From Fen-999 sp044220545 (GTDB taxonomy: Bacteria; Pseudomonadota; Gammaproteobacteria; Burkholderiales; Rhodocyclaceae): 18,253 bases of DNA. Position numbers and translations under genes: made by a program. The notes beneath the pieces were generated by a model, which was not told the origin of the DNA, did no database searches, and worked only from the letters and a program-made list of their open reading frames with translations. Shown here one piece after another: positions 1 to 7,749 of this stretch. The stretch covers positions 1 through 18,253 of the forward strand of contig JBGAQX010000052.1 in assembly GCA_044220545.1 (NCBI GenBank), read 5' to 3'. Each line of letters opens with the position of its first letter. Position 1 is the stretch's first letter.

Positions 1-2500
1 GCGCCTCGACACCGATCACGCTGCCCTCGCGCATGTTCACCTTGGGCTGGACATGGAGCACGAACTCGCCCGCCGCCAGCGCCGCGGCGATGCGATCGAC
101 GGCATCGCGATGGGCGCGCACCTCGCGGTCGCGTTGCGGATCGAAGATCTGGTAGCGGTTGCGTCCCTGCTGCTTGGCGGCGTACATCGCCTGGTCGGCG
201 TGGCGCAGCAGGGTGTCGGGGTCCGAGTCGTCGAACGGATAGAGGGTGACGCCGATGCTGGCGGAAACGACCACCGCGCGGCCGGCCACGGTCAAGGGTT
301 GCGCGATCGCCTCCAGCAGGCGGACCAGCGCGGTTTCGCACTCGTCCATGTTCTCGGTGCCGAGCAGCAGCACGAATTCGTCGCCGCCGAGCCGGGCCAC
401 GGTGTCGCCGCCCCGCAGGCCCACGCGCAGGCGGTGGGCGATCTCGACCAGCAGGCGATCGCCCGCCTCGTGACCATAAGAGTCGTTGATCGGCTTGAAG
501 CCGTCGAGATCGACGTAGCAGACCGCCATCAGCCGGGCTGTGCGGCGGGCCATTGCCAGCGACTGGTGCATGCGATCGGCCAGCAGGACTCGGTTGGGAA
601 TGCCGGTCAGCGCGTCGAAATGGGCAATGTGCTGCAACTGGCGCTGCTGTTCCTTGAGATGGCTGATGTCGGTGAACATGCCGAAGGCGCCTTCGTAGGC
701 GCCATCGGCGTCGAGAATGGCGGTGCCGGATACCTGGGTCCACAACTCGCCGCCGTCCTTGCGGCGAAAGCGCCGTTCGTAGTGACTGCTGATTCCCGCC
801 CGCCGCTTCGCGATCTCCTCGCGGTGCCCAGCGATGTCCTCGGGATGGAGCAGCTCTTCCCCGGAGCGACCCAGCAACTCCTCCTGCGTGTAGCCCAGCA
901 TGTCGGCCATGCGCTGGTTGAGGAAGGTGATGCGCATCTCGCGGTCCACGATCCAGATGCCCTCGTTGGCGGTCTCGATGATGCGGCGGTTGCGCGCCTC
1001 GCTTTCGGCCAGCGCCCGTTCCGCGCGCACGCGCTCGGTGACATCCTCGATGAAGCCGTGATTGACGAAGCGCCCGTCGGCCAACCGCTTCGGCACCCCC
1101 TCGACATACATCCAGCGGACGCTGCCGTCCGCCGTGACCGCGCGCACCTGCTGGCAAGACCGTACGTGCCGCGCCCAGTCGGCCCGGTCGGTGGCAATGA
1201 ATCCGGGCAGGTCGTCGGGGTGGATGCGGGCGAAGGCGACTTGCGCGTCGCGCATCGCCTCGGCTGCGGGGATGCCAAGCAGGGCTTCGAAGCGGTCGCT
1301 CATGTACATGATGTTGGAACGCCCGTCATCCTCGATGCGGTAGCGGTAGACGGCGATGGGCAGCGAATCGGCGATGTCCTTGAAATCCTCGCGCGCGGCG
1401 ATCAGCTCGGCTTCCCGCTGGCGCGCGACGACCATCAGCCGGTTGAAGCTCTCGACGAGGCGCCCGACCTCGTCGTCGCGCGTGACCGGCAGCGGCACCA
1501 GCGCCCGCTCGCCGCGCGACACCGCGTCGAGCTCGCCCGCCGCGGCGGCCAGCGGCGCCAGCGAGCGGCGCACGGCCAGGCCGCCCAATACCGCCGCCAG
1601 GAGAGAAATGATCGAAGCGGCGCCCAGGATCATGGCGCGTTGCCGCCGCATTGGCGCGAACGCCTCGGCTGTGGGCATGCGGCCAACGACGAACCAGTCC
1701 GCGACGGGGATGCGCCGCGCCGACGACAGTTCCTCCACACCGACCGAACTCGTGCCCACGCCCGAACCCTCCTCGCCCGCCATCCAGCGGTCGTGCATCC
1801 GGTTGGTCCCGGGCGGCGGTAGGGGCTTGAGACGAAACGCGGGATCGGTGCCCGTTACGAACACGCGGGCGCCCGGCGCAACGAGCAGGAAACTGCCGGT
1901 CTTGCCCAGCTTGAGCCGTTCCGTCAGGTCGAGGAAGTTGGGCGCGCCAAGGCTGGTGGCGCCAGCCAGGATGGCGATCGAACGGCCCCGGGTATCCTTG
2001 ACCGGAACCGCGAACGCCACCACCGGGCGCGCACCGAGGGCCCCGGCCGGCAGCGGTGTGATCGCCGGGCGGCCACTGCGTGCGACATCCTGGAACGGGG
2101 CGATGTCATAGCGGCCGCCCCGGCGCCCGGGCAGTTCCGGATAGTCGCCATGAATGCCGTCGAGCGATGTCCGCACGACGACCAGGCCGCTATCGAAAAG
2201 CAGGCGGACGACCCGGTGCCGGGCCAATTGATCCGCCAGCGCGCCGCTATCGGCAATCAGCTCCGGCGACAGACTGGCCGCGACCACCGCGAGGCTGTCG
2301 AGGCGCAGTTGGAGCTTGTTCGAAATATCCTCGGCAACGTAGCCCACCGTGGCCAAGTGCTGCCCGGACTGCTGCTCCAGGAGCTCGCGTTCGATCCGTC
2401 CCGACAGCGCCAGTGCGAACAACCAGAGGCTACCGAGCACCAGCAGCACCACGAACACGGCAAGACGCACTTGCAGGCTGGCAAGCAGACGCGGCAGCAT
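1..2500 (-). CDS. Membrane-bound cache-HAMP-PAS-PAS-GGDEF-EAL cyclic-di-GMP protein (partial, C-terminus off left edge)
   Basis: A signalling protein that should make and/or break down cyclic-di-GMP in response to a periplasmic cue. Reading down from the ATG at 2500, 833 codons are visible. They give a membrane segment (about residues 13-33), a periplasmic cache-like region (about 40-280), a second membrane segment (about 289-310), a HAMP-like stretch, two PAS domains (about 375-490 and 500-620) and a GGDEF domain. The GGDEF signature is intact at 705-709, with a product-inhibition site RGGD at 696-699 five residues before it. The last visible residues (FVLHVQPKV...GVEA) are the start of an EAL phosphodiesterase domain, whose catalytic part is outside the window, so phosphodiesterase activity cannot be judged. 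The ribosome-binding site is weak. The 100 bp between selD and this gene hold only a weak TAGTAT-like -10 box on the minus strand. Confidence 0.93.
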   Translation of the reverse strand, partial: MLPRLLASLQVRLAVFVVLLVLGSLWLFALALSGRIERELLEQQSGQHLATVGYVAEDISNKLQLRLDSLAVVAASLSPELIADSGALADQLARHRVVRLLFDSGLVVVRTSLDGIHGDYPELPGRRGGRYDIAPFQDVARSGRPAITPLPAGALGARPVVAFAVPVKDTRGRSIAILAGATSLGAPNFLDLTERLKLGKTGSFLLVAPGARVFVTGTDPAFRLKPLPPPGTNRMHDRWMAGEEGSGVGTSSVGVEELSSARRIPVADWFVVGRMPTAEAFAPMRRQRAMILGAASIISLLAAVLGGLAVRRSLAPLAAAAGELDAVSRGERALVPLPVTRDDEVGRLVESFNRLMVVARQREAELIAAREDFKDIADSLPIAVYRYRIEDDGRSNIMYMSDRFEALLGIPAAEAMRDAQVAFARIHPDDLPGFIATDRADWARHVRSCQQVRAVTADGSVRWMYVEGVPKRLADGRFVNHGFIEDVTERVRAERALAESEARNRRIIETANEGIWIVDREMRITFLNQRMADMLGYTQEELLGRSGEELLHPEDIAGHREEIAKRRAGISSHYERRFRRKDGGELWTQVSGTAILDADGAYEGAFGMFTDISHLKEQQRQLQHIAHFDALTGIPNRVLLADRMHQSLAMARRTARLMAVCYVDLDGFKPINDSYGHEAGDRLLVEIAHRLRVGLRGGDTVARLGGDEFVLLLGTENMDECETALVRLLEAIAQPLTVAGRAVVVSASIGVTLYPFDDSDPDTLLRHADQAMYAAKQQGRNRYQIFDPQRDREVRAHRDAVDRIAAALAAGEFVLHVQPKVNMREGSVIGVEA

Positions 2501-2600
2501 TGGCGGAGAAGTCCGTTCGGGAAATGAGGAAATACTAACCCGAATCGGCGGGATCGAAGCAGGGCCGGCCGGGTGGGGCAGCCAGCTACAGGCCGTGCGT

Positions 2601-4877
2601 TCACATCGCCAGACGGATCGGCGCCATATCGTCCCCCTGCGCCAGCACGCGCCCGATGCGCGCCGTGTTCGGGTAGCCGAGGCCGCGCAGTTCGGCGACG
2701 CAGGCTTCGGCCGTTTCGGCCGGCACGCTGGCGAGCAGGCCACCGGCGGTTTGCGGGTCGAAGAGCAGCGGGTAGTTCGGGTGCCGCAACGCTTCTTCCT
2801 GATTGCGCAGCGCGCGGCGCAGCCGCACATTGGCGGGTTGCAGGGAACTGAGGATGCCGGCGCCGGCGGTTTCGGCGGCGCCGGCGAGCACGGGCAGCCG
2901 GTCCAGTTCGAGTTCGGCGTCGACGCCCGAGGGGCGCGTCATTTCGACCAGATGGCCGAGCAGGCCAAAGCCGGTCAGGTCGGTGCAGGCGGTGGCGCCG
3001 TGGGCGATCAGGCAGGGCACGGCGGCGCGATTGGAGACCTGCATGGAGTCGAGCGCCGCGTCGATCCATCGTCCGCGCGCCTTCAGCCGGGCATGGGCGG
3101 CGAACAGGGTGCCGGTGCCGATCGGCTTGGTGAGGATCAGCACGTCGCCGGGGCGCATGCCACCCTTGCGCATCACGGTGGCGAGTTGCTCGTCGATCAG
3201 GCCGTTGATGGCGAAACCGAGGGCGAGTTCCTTGCCTTCGCCGGTGTGGCCGCCGACCAGCGCGCAGCCGGCCTCGTTGAGCACGGAGACGGCCCCCGAC
3301 ATCATCTGGAAGACGGTGTCCTCGACCTTGCTTTCCAGCCCCGGCGGAATGGTGGCGATGGCGGTCGCCGACTGCGCCTCGCCGCCCATGGCGAAGATGT
3401 CGCCCAGCGCATGGTTGGCGGCGATGCGCCCGAACAGCCAGGGGTCGTCGATGAAGGCGCGGAAGAAGTCGACGGTATGCACCATGGCCTTGCCGGGCGG
3501 CACGCGCACCACGGCGGCGTCGTCGGGCGCGTGCAGGCCGATCAGCACGTCGTCGCGCTCGACTGGCCGGACATTGGCCAGGGCGCGGGAGAGCACCGTC
3601 GCCCCCACCTTGGCGCCGCAACCGCCGCAGCGCATGGCGATGGCCGAAATCGCCTGGCTCTGCTCGCCCTCGTCGAGGGGAATCGCGTCACCCTGCTCTT
3701 CCATGGCCTCGGACGTGGCCTCGAATTCGCTGAACTTGCGCATGAAGCGGCGGTCGATCCAGTCCTTCCAGCGCCAGAGCAGATCGCCCCGGGCATAGAA
3801 GGCGCCGCGCGAGGCGACGGCATGCCGGTCGCCGGTGCTGATCAGCGCCAGCCAGCGCCGCTGCGGACGATAGTCGACCAGCGGCTGGCCCAGGACCGTC
3901 CGGCGCAGGTTCTCCGCCAGCGGCTTGGCCATGCGCACGGCAAACACGCCGGCCTTTTCCAGCGGATGATCGATCATCGCCGCGCAATCGCCGGCGGCGA
4001 AGACCAGTGGGTCGGTTTCGCTTTGCAGGGTGTCGCGGACGCGAATGAAGCCCTTGTCGTCAAGCGCCAGCCCGGTGTCGCGCAGCCAGGCCGCGCCGCC
4101 CGCCTGGGTCACCCAGACGATTTCGTCCGCGTCCAGGGTCTCGCCGCTTCGCGTTTGCAGCCGCCCGGCCGAGACCTGGGTCACCTCCGCGTCGCGATGA
4201 ACCATCACGCCCCGCTCGGCCAGCACGCCTTCGAAGGCGCGGCGCACGGCGGCGTTGTGGGTCGGCAGGATCTTCGCTTCGGCCGAATAGAGGTGGCAGC
4301 GCAGTTCGTCCGGGTCGCGGCCCAGCGCGACGAGTTCCTTGCGCAGCCGGTATTGCATGGCCAGCAGCAGCTCCACCCCGCCGGCGCCCGCGCCGACCAC
4401 GGCGATGGTCGTGGTGCCGGCATGGCGGCAAACGCGCTCGAGCAGCGCCAGCCAGCGCTCGTTGAAGCGGCGGATCGGCTTCACCGGCACGGCGTGTTCG
4501 CCGGCGCCGGCGACGTCGTCGAGCCGCGGCGTGGAGCCGATGTTGATCGACAGCGCATCGTAGGCCACCGGCGGACGGTGGCGGCAGAGCACCTTGCGCG
4601 TCGCCCGGTCGATGCCGATCACTTCGTCGCGGACGTAGCGGGCACCGGCGAACTCGGCCAGGCGGCGCAAGTCGATATGCACGTCGTCGAAGCCGTAGTG
4701 CCCGGCGATATAGCCGGGCAGCATGCCGGAGTACGGCGTGTCGGTGTCGGTGCAGATCACCGTCAGGCGCACGCCCGGCACGGGCTTCATGGCGAACATG
4801 TACAACACGCCGACATGGCTGTGGCCGCCGCCGATCAGGACGATGTCGCGCAGCACGGGAGTCGCGGTGACCTGCAT
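2601..4877 (-). CDS. selD: Pyridine-nucleotide-disulfide oxidoreductase fused to selenide, water dikinase (SelD)
   Basis: A 758-residue two-domain protein. Residues 1 to about 380 are an FAD/NAD(P)-dependent oxidoreductase related to type II NADH dehydrogenases, with dinucleotide motifs GGGHSHVG (16-23) and GAGAGGVE (162-169) and a second FAD contact AAGD (294-297). Residues from about 410 are SelD, which makes selenophosphate from selenide and ATP. The SelD signature GGCGAK gives the catalytic cysteine at 420 and lysine at 423; the codon is TGC, so this is a Cys rather than a Sec form. Further SelD motifs are HTVDFF (467-472), ALGDIFAMGG (490-499) and VGGHTGEG (541-548). The start is set by a clear GGAGAGG Shine-Dalgarno five bases before ATG. 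The fusion is a known architecture; the front domain is presumed to supply or handle reduced selenium. It is divergent from the SenA-like gene, 103 bp apart, which suggests it serves as the SenC-type selenophosphate source. Confidence 0.95.
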   Translation of the reverse strand: MQVTATPVLRDIVLIGGGHSHVGVLYMFAMKPVPGVRLTVICTDTDTPYSGMLPGYIAGHYGFDDVHIDLRRLAEFAGARYVRDEVIGIDRATRKVLCRHRPPVAYDALSINIGSTPRLDDVAGAGEHAVPVKPIRRFNERWLALLERVCRHAGTTTIAVVGAGAGGVELLLAMQYRLRKELVALGRDPDELRCHLYSAEAKILPTHNAAVRRAFEGVLAERGVMVHRDAEVTQVSAGRLQTRSGETLDADEIVWVTQAGGAAWLRDTGLALDDKGFIRVRDTLQSETDPLVFAAGDCAAMIDHPLEKAGVFAVRMAKPLAENLRRTVLGQPLVDYRPQRRWLALISTGDRHAVASRGAFYARGDLLWRWKDWIDRRFMRKFSEFEATSEAMEEQGDAIPLDEGEQSQAISAIAMRCGGCGAKVGATVLSRALANVRPVERDDVLIGLHAPDDAAVVRVPPGKAMVHTVDFFRAFIDDPWLFGRIAANHALGDIFAMGGEAQSATAIATIPPGLESKVEDTVFQMMSGAVSVLNEAGCALVGGHTGEGKELALGFAINGLIDEQLATVMRKGGMRPGDVLILTKPIGTGTLFAAHARLKARGRWIDAALDSMQVSNRAAVPCLIAHGATACTDLTGFGLLGHLVEMTRPSGVDAELELDRLPVLAGAAETAGAGILSSLQPANVRLRRALRNQEEALRHPNYPLLFDPQTAGGLLASVPAETAEACVAELRGLGYPNTARIGRVLAQGDDMAPIRLAM

Positions 4878-4980
4878 TCAAACCTCTCCAGACAATTGTT
4901 CGAGCCGACGCCGGGGCGCCGGACGGGCGATGGGCACTTGGGGCATACTTTCGGCGTCAGCCACCCGTCCGCGCCCGCAA
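4878..4980. promoter_or_regulatory. Divergent promoter region between selD fusion and senA
   Basis: The 103 bp between two divergently read genes must hold the start signals for both. I see the selD Shine-Dalgarno (GGAGAGG on the minus strand, 4883-4889), an 8-bp palindrome ACAATTGT at 4892-4899 in the selD leader, and a CATACT box at 4944-4949 that could be a plus-strand -10. No convincing -35 partner is visible. The region is inferred to be regulatory from the gene layout rather than from strong motifs. Confidence 0.4.
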
Positions 4981-6132
4981 ATGAACTTCAACCCCGCAAA
5001 CGCCGCCCGTACCGGCGGCCGAGATATCCTCGCCGCCGCCCTCCGTGATAGTCGAACCCGCACCCTGGCGCTGCTCGACGCCTACGCCGCCCATCTCGGC
5101 GCGGGACTGACGGTACCCTATTCCACCCAGCTCAATCCGCCGCTCTGGGAAGTCGGGCATGTCGGCTGGTTTCAGGACTACTGGATCGCGCGCAGTCGGC
5201 AGCGGGCGCTCGGCATTGGCTGCGCACCGGACCACGAGCGCCCCGAAGGCCGCCTGCCCGGCGCCGACGCGCTGTACAACTCGAGCAACGTCGCCCATGC
5301 GACGCGCTGGCATCTGCCGCTGCCCGATCTGGCCGCGACGCGCGCCTATCTGGCCGAGGGCCTGGCCGACACCCTGGAACTCCTGGCGCGCGAAGCCGAG
5401 ACGCCGGAATCGCTCTACTTCTATCGGCTGGCGCTGTTCCACGAGGACATGCATGCCGAGGCCGCCACCTACATGGCCCAGGCGCTCGACCTGCCACTGC
5501 CGGCCGCGCTGCGACCCGTGGAGCGCGACCTGCCCGCCGCCAGCGATATCGCGCTGCCGGCAACCGCCTGGCGCCTGGGTTATGAAGGCGCCGGTTTCGC
5601 TTTCGACAACGAACTGGTCGCCCACGATGTGCGGCTCGACGCCTTCGCCATCGATAGCGTGGCGGTGAGTTGGCGGCGCTTCATTCCCGCCATCGAGGCC
5701 GGAGTGGTGGCGATGCCGCGCTACCTGCGACACGAGAACGGCGCCTGGCGGGCATTGCGCTTTGGCGCCTGGCAAGCGCTGAATCTCGACGCCGCCGCCG
5801 CGCATCTGACCTGGGACGAAGCCCAGGCCTGGTGCGCCTGGGCCGGGCGCCGCCTGCCGACCGAAGCCGAATGGGAGTACGCGGCCATGACCGTGCCGGG
5901 ATTCGAGTGGGGCGATGTCTGGGAATGGACCAGCAGCCGTTTCGCGCCCTTCGCCGGCTTCGTCGCCCACCCTTACCGCGACTACTCGCGCTTCGGCTTC
6001 GAGGAGCATCGCTACGTGCTGCGCGGGGCCAGCGGCGCCACCTCGCCGCGCATGGCCCACCCGCGCTACCGCAACTACTTCACCGTGGAACGCAACGACA
6101 TTCATGGCGGGTTCCGTAGCTGCGCGCGATAA
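4981..6132 (+). CDS. senA: SenA-like selenoneine synthase (EgtB-related DinB/FGE-sulfatase protein)
   Basis: A 383-residue non-haem iron enzyme of the EgtB superfamily. The DinB-like half has the three iron-ligand histidines: H60 in WEVGHVGWFQ, then H154 and H158 in HEDMH. The C-terminal half is a formylglycine-generating-enzyme/sulfatase-modifying fold (RRLPTEAEWEYAA, 290-302; GDVWEWTSS, 311-319). It ends in the EgtB-related signature VLRGASGATSPR...RNYF...DIHGGFRSC (346-381). Known SenA enzymes join hercynine to a selenosugar, forming the C-Se bond of selenoneine; EgtB itself uses gamma-glutamylcysteine to make ergothioneine. The neighbours favour selenium: SelD is divergent and EgtD, which makes hercynine, converges 55 bp away. 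The substrate is inferred, not read. No Shine-Dalgarno is obvious before 4981; an in-frame ATG at 4930 is an alternative start. The usual partner SenB is absent from the window. Confidence 0.85.
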   Translation: MNFNPANAARTGGRDILAAALRDSRTRTLALLDAYAAHLGAGLTVPYSTQLNPPLWEVGHVGWFQDYWIARSRQRALGIGCAPDHERPEGRLPGADALYNSSNVAHATRWHLPLPDLAATRAYLAEGLADTLELLAREAETPESLYFYRLALFHEDMHAEAATYMAQALDLPLPAALRPVERDLPAASDIALPATAWRLGYEGAGFAFDNELVAHDVRLDAFAIDSVAVSWRRFIPAIEAGVVAMPRYLRHENGAWRALRFGAWQALNLDAAAAHLTWDEAQAWCAWAGRRLPTEAEWEYAAMTVPGFEWGDVWEWTSSRFAPFAGFVAHPYRDYSRFGFEEHRYVLRGASGATSPRMAHPRYRNYFTVERNDIHGGFRSCAR

Positions 6133-6187
6133 GCGGTCCGCGCTGGCAAGCTGGCAATACGGTGCGGCTTGACCATCGGTTTGGATC

Positions 6188-7138
6188 TCAGGAATGCGCG
6201 GCGAACACGGCGAACCACCCTCGCTCGTCGGTCCAGCGGCGCGGTTGCGTGAAGCCGGCCCGTTCCAGCAGGGCGGCAAAGTCGTCCGGCCGCCACTTGT
6301 AGGAGTTCTCCGTGTGCATGCGTTCGCCCAAGGCAAAGCGGCGCTCGCCACCCGGCCAGGCCACCCGCGTTTCGCGCAGCGCTTCCAGATGCATTTCGAT
6401 CCGTGACTCGGCGGTGTTGAAGAAAGCGACGTGCCGCCAGTCGGCGATGGCGAAGTCGGTGCCGGCCAGCCGGTTCAGATGCAGCAGCATGTTGCGGTTG
6501 AAGGCGGCGGTGACCCCGAGCGGATCGTCGTAGGCCGGCTCGAGAATCCCGATCGGCTTGACCAGATCGACACCGATCAGCAGCGCCCCGCCCTGGCAGG
6601 CGGCATGGGCCTGGCGCAGGAAGGCCAGCGCCTCGTCCGGCGTGAAATTGCCGATGCTCGACCCCGGGTAAAACAGGGTGCGCGGGCCTTCCCCGACTTC
6701 GGCCGGCAAACGCAGGGCCGTCGAGAAGTCCAGCCCGATGCCAAGCATGTCCAGCGCCGGATGCTGGCGTTGCAGGTTTTCCAGCGACTCGCGCAGGTAA
6801 CTGGCCGAGATGTCGACCGCCACGTAGCGCCGCACCCGCAACGCCGCAAACAGGCGGGCCGCCTTTTCGCAGTTGCCGGCGCCGAGATCGACCAGCGTCG
6901 CCACCGGGCCAAGCGCCTCGGCCATGTGCGGCATTTCATTGCTGAAGATCGCCGCCTCGGTACGCGTCGGGTAATACTCGGGCAGTTCGGTGATCGCCGC
7001 GAACAGCCGCGAGCCGAGAGCGTCATAGAGGTACTTCGGCGCTATGGTCGCCGTCGGCGCCAGCAGCCCGGCGAGCAGTTCGGCCCGGATCGCGGCCGGG
7101 TCGTCGTGCGCGATCTGAAGCAGGAGGGGCGAATTCAC
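6188..7138 (-). CDS. egtD: L-histidine N(alpha)-methyltransferase (hercynine synthase)
   Basis: A 316-residue S-adenosylmethionine-dependent enzyme that trimethylates histidine to hercynine, the precursor of ergothioneine and selenoneine. Seen in the sequence: the histidine-binding YYPTRTE (55-61), the SAM-binding motif DLGAGNCEKA (84-93), the family motif FYPGSSIGNF (156-165) with the substrate-binding Asn, and HTENSYKW (275-282), which carries the Glu and Ser that contact the substrate. The length is typical of EgtD. The start is a GTG at 7138; its first bases form a GTGA overlap with the stop of the upstream YHS gene, so translation is probably coupled. It is the last gene of a four-gene minus-strand operon and converges on senA. 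A longer reading frame continues upstream but only as a shadow of the YHS gene. Confidence 0.95.
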   Translation of the reverse strand: MNSPLLLQIAHDDPAAIRAELLAGLLAPTATIAPKYLYDALGSRLFAAITELPEYYPTRTEAAIFSNEMPHMAEALGPVATLVDLGAGNCEKAARLFAALRVRRYVAVDISASYLRESLENLQRQHPALDMLGIGLDFSTALRLPAEVGEGPRTLFYPGSSIGNFTPDEALAFLRQAHAACQGGALLIGVDLVKPIGILEPAYDDPLGVTAAFNRNMLLHLNRLAGTDFAIADWRHVAFFNTAESRIEMHLEALRETRVAWPGGERRFALGERMHTENSYKWRPDDFAALLERAGFTQPRRWTDERGWFAVFAAHS

Positions 7139-7749
7139 TTCGCGCTTCCGCCGGTGCCGGCCGCCCTGGCTTGCGCCACGGCGCGCGCCAGGTCCTCGCC
7201 GCTCCGATAGTGCGGCACGCGGAACACCAGCCGTTTGGCCCGTTGCAGGAAGCTGTTGTTGCCGGCCACTTCGTCCTTCCAGTACCGCTCCGCCAGCGCC
7301 AGGTTGGTCTTCTCGTCCAGTTCGAAAGCGTCCTTCGAACCCTGGCCGCCGAAGATGTAGAGTTTGCCGTCGATCATCTTCCAGGTGTCGGCATCGCCGC
7401 CCCAGGGAATTCCGTAGGCGATGCCGTTGGCGCAATAGCCACCGTACTGTGGCAGGTACTTCGTCGGCGCCTGGTCGAACAGGGTCTTGTGCTCGGCGCT
7501 GGCGAAGCGGAAGCCGACGCCCTCGTACTGGCTGCTGAACTGGGCGACGCCCTGTTGATAGCGGCCATCGACAAAGTAGGCCACGACATCGGCGCCCTTG
7601 AGCAGAACGCGACTGTCATTGCCCTCGGCGACGGCATTGACCGGGCTAAATTTTCCGGAAGGGTTCTGCGCCACCATGGCGCCGCAACCGGCCAGGGAAA
7701 TCGCCGCCGTCGCGGCGAGGAACAGGGTCTTGAGAAAACGAAGCGTCAT
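7135..7749 (-). CDS. YHS-domain lipoprotein (Cys form of the YHS (seleno)protein family)
   Basis: A 204-residue predicted lipoprotein. The signal peptide MTLRFLKTLF... ends in the lipobox LAGC with Cys22, so the mature protein should be anchored in a membrane facing the periplasm. The body is a YHS-type domain: KGADVVAYFVDG (51-62), a GVGFRFASAEHKTLF segment (77-91) and PQYGGYCANG (100-109) with Cys106. This family is annotated as YHS (seleno)protein because some members elsewhere have selenocysteine; here the residue is an ordinary TGC cysteine. YHS domains are often linked to metal binding, but no activity can be read here. The ATG at 7749 follows a GGAG about eight bases upstream and overlaps the stop of the ATP-grasp gene as ATGA; its own stop overlaps egtD. 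The link to hercynine metabolism is by operon only. Confidence 0.88.
   Translation of the reverse strand: MTLRFLKTLFLAATAAISLAGCGAMVAQNPSGKFSPVNAVAEGNDSRVLLKGADVVAYFVDGRYQQGVAQFSSQYEGVGFRFASAEHKTLFDQAPTKYLPQYGGYCANGIAYGIPWGGDADTWKMIDGKLYIFGGQGSKDAFELDEKTNLALAERYWKDEVAGNNSFLQRAKRLVFRVPHYRSGEDLARAVAQARAAGTGGSAK

Noticed and set aside
53..1822. Long plus-strand open frame (589 codons) opposite the GGDEF-EAL gene
   Set aside because: The minus strand reads as an uninterrupted cache-PAS-GGDEF protein; the plus frame has no domain signature.
2349..5048. Very long plus-strand open frame (about 899 codons) opposite selD
   Set aside because: It lies antisense to the clearly homologous SelD fusion, has low-complexity Ala/Gly/Arg/His composition and no recognisable motif. 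This is a common artefact of GC-rich codon use.
6133..6187. Terminator between convergent senA and egtD
   Set aside because: The 55 bp contain only a 9-base GCGGTCCGC palindrome without loop or T-run.
4957..6351. Long minus-strand open frame (464 codons) opposite senA
   Set aside because: SenA motifs are clear on the plus strand, and this frame would also run into egtD. It is composition-driven.
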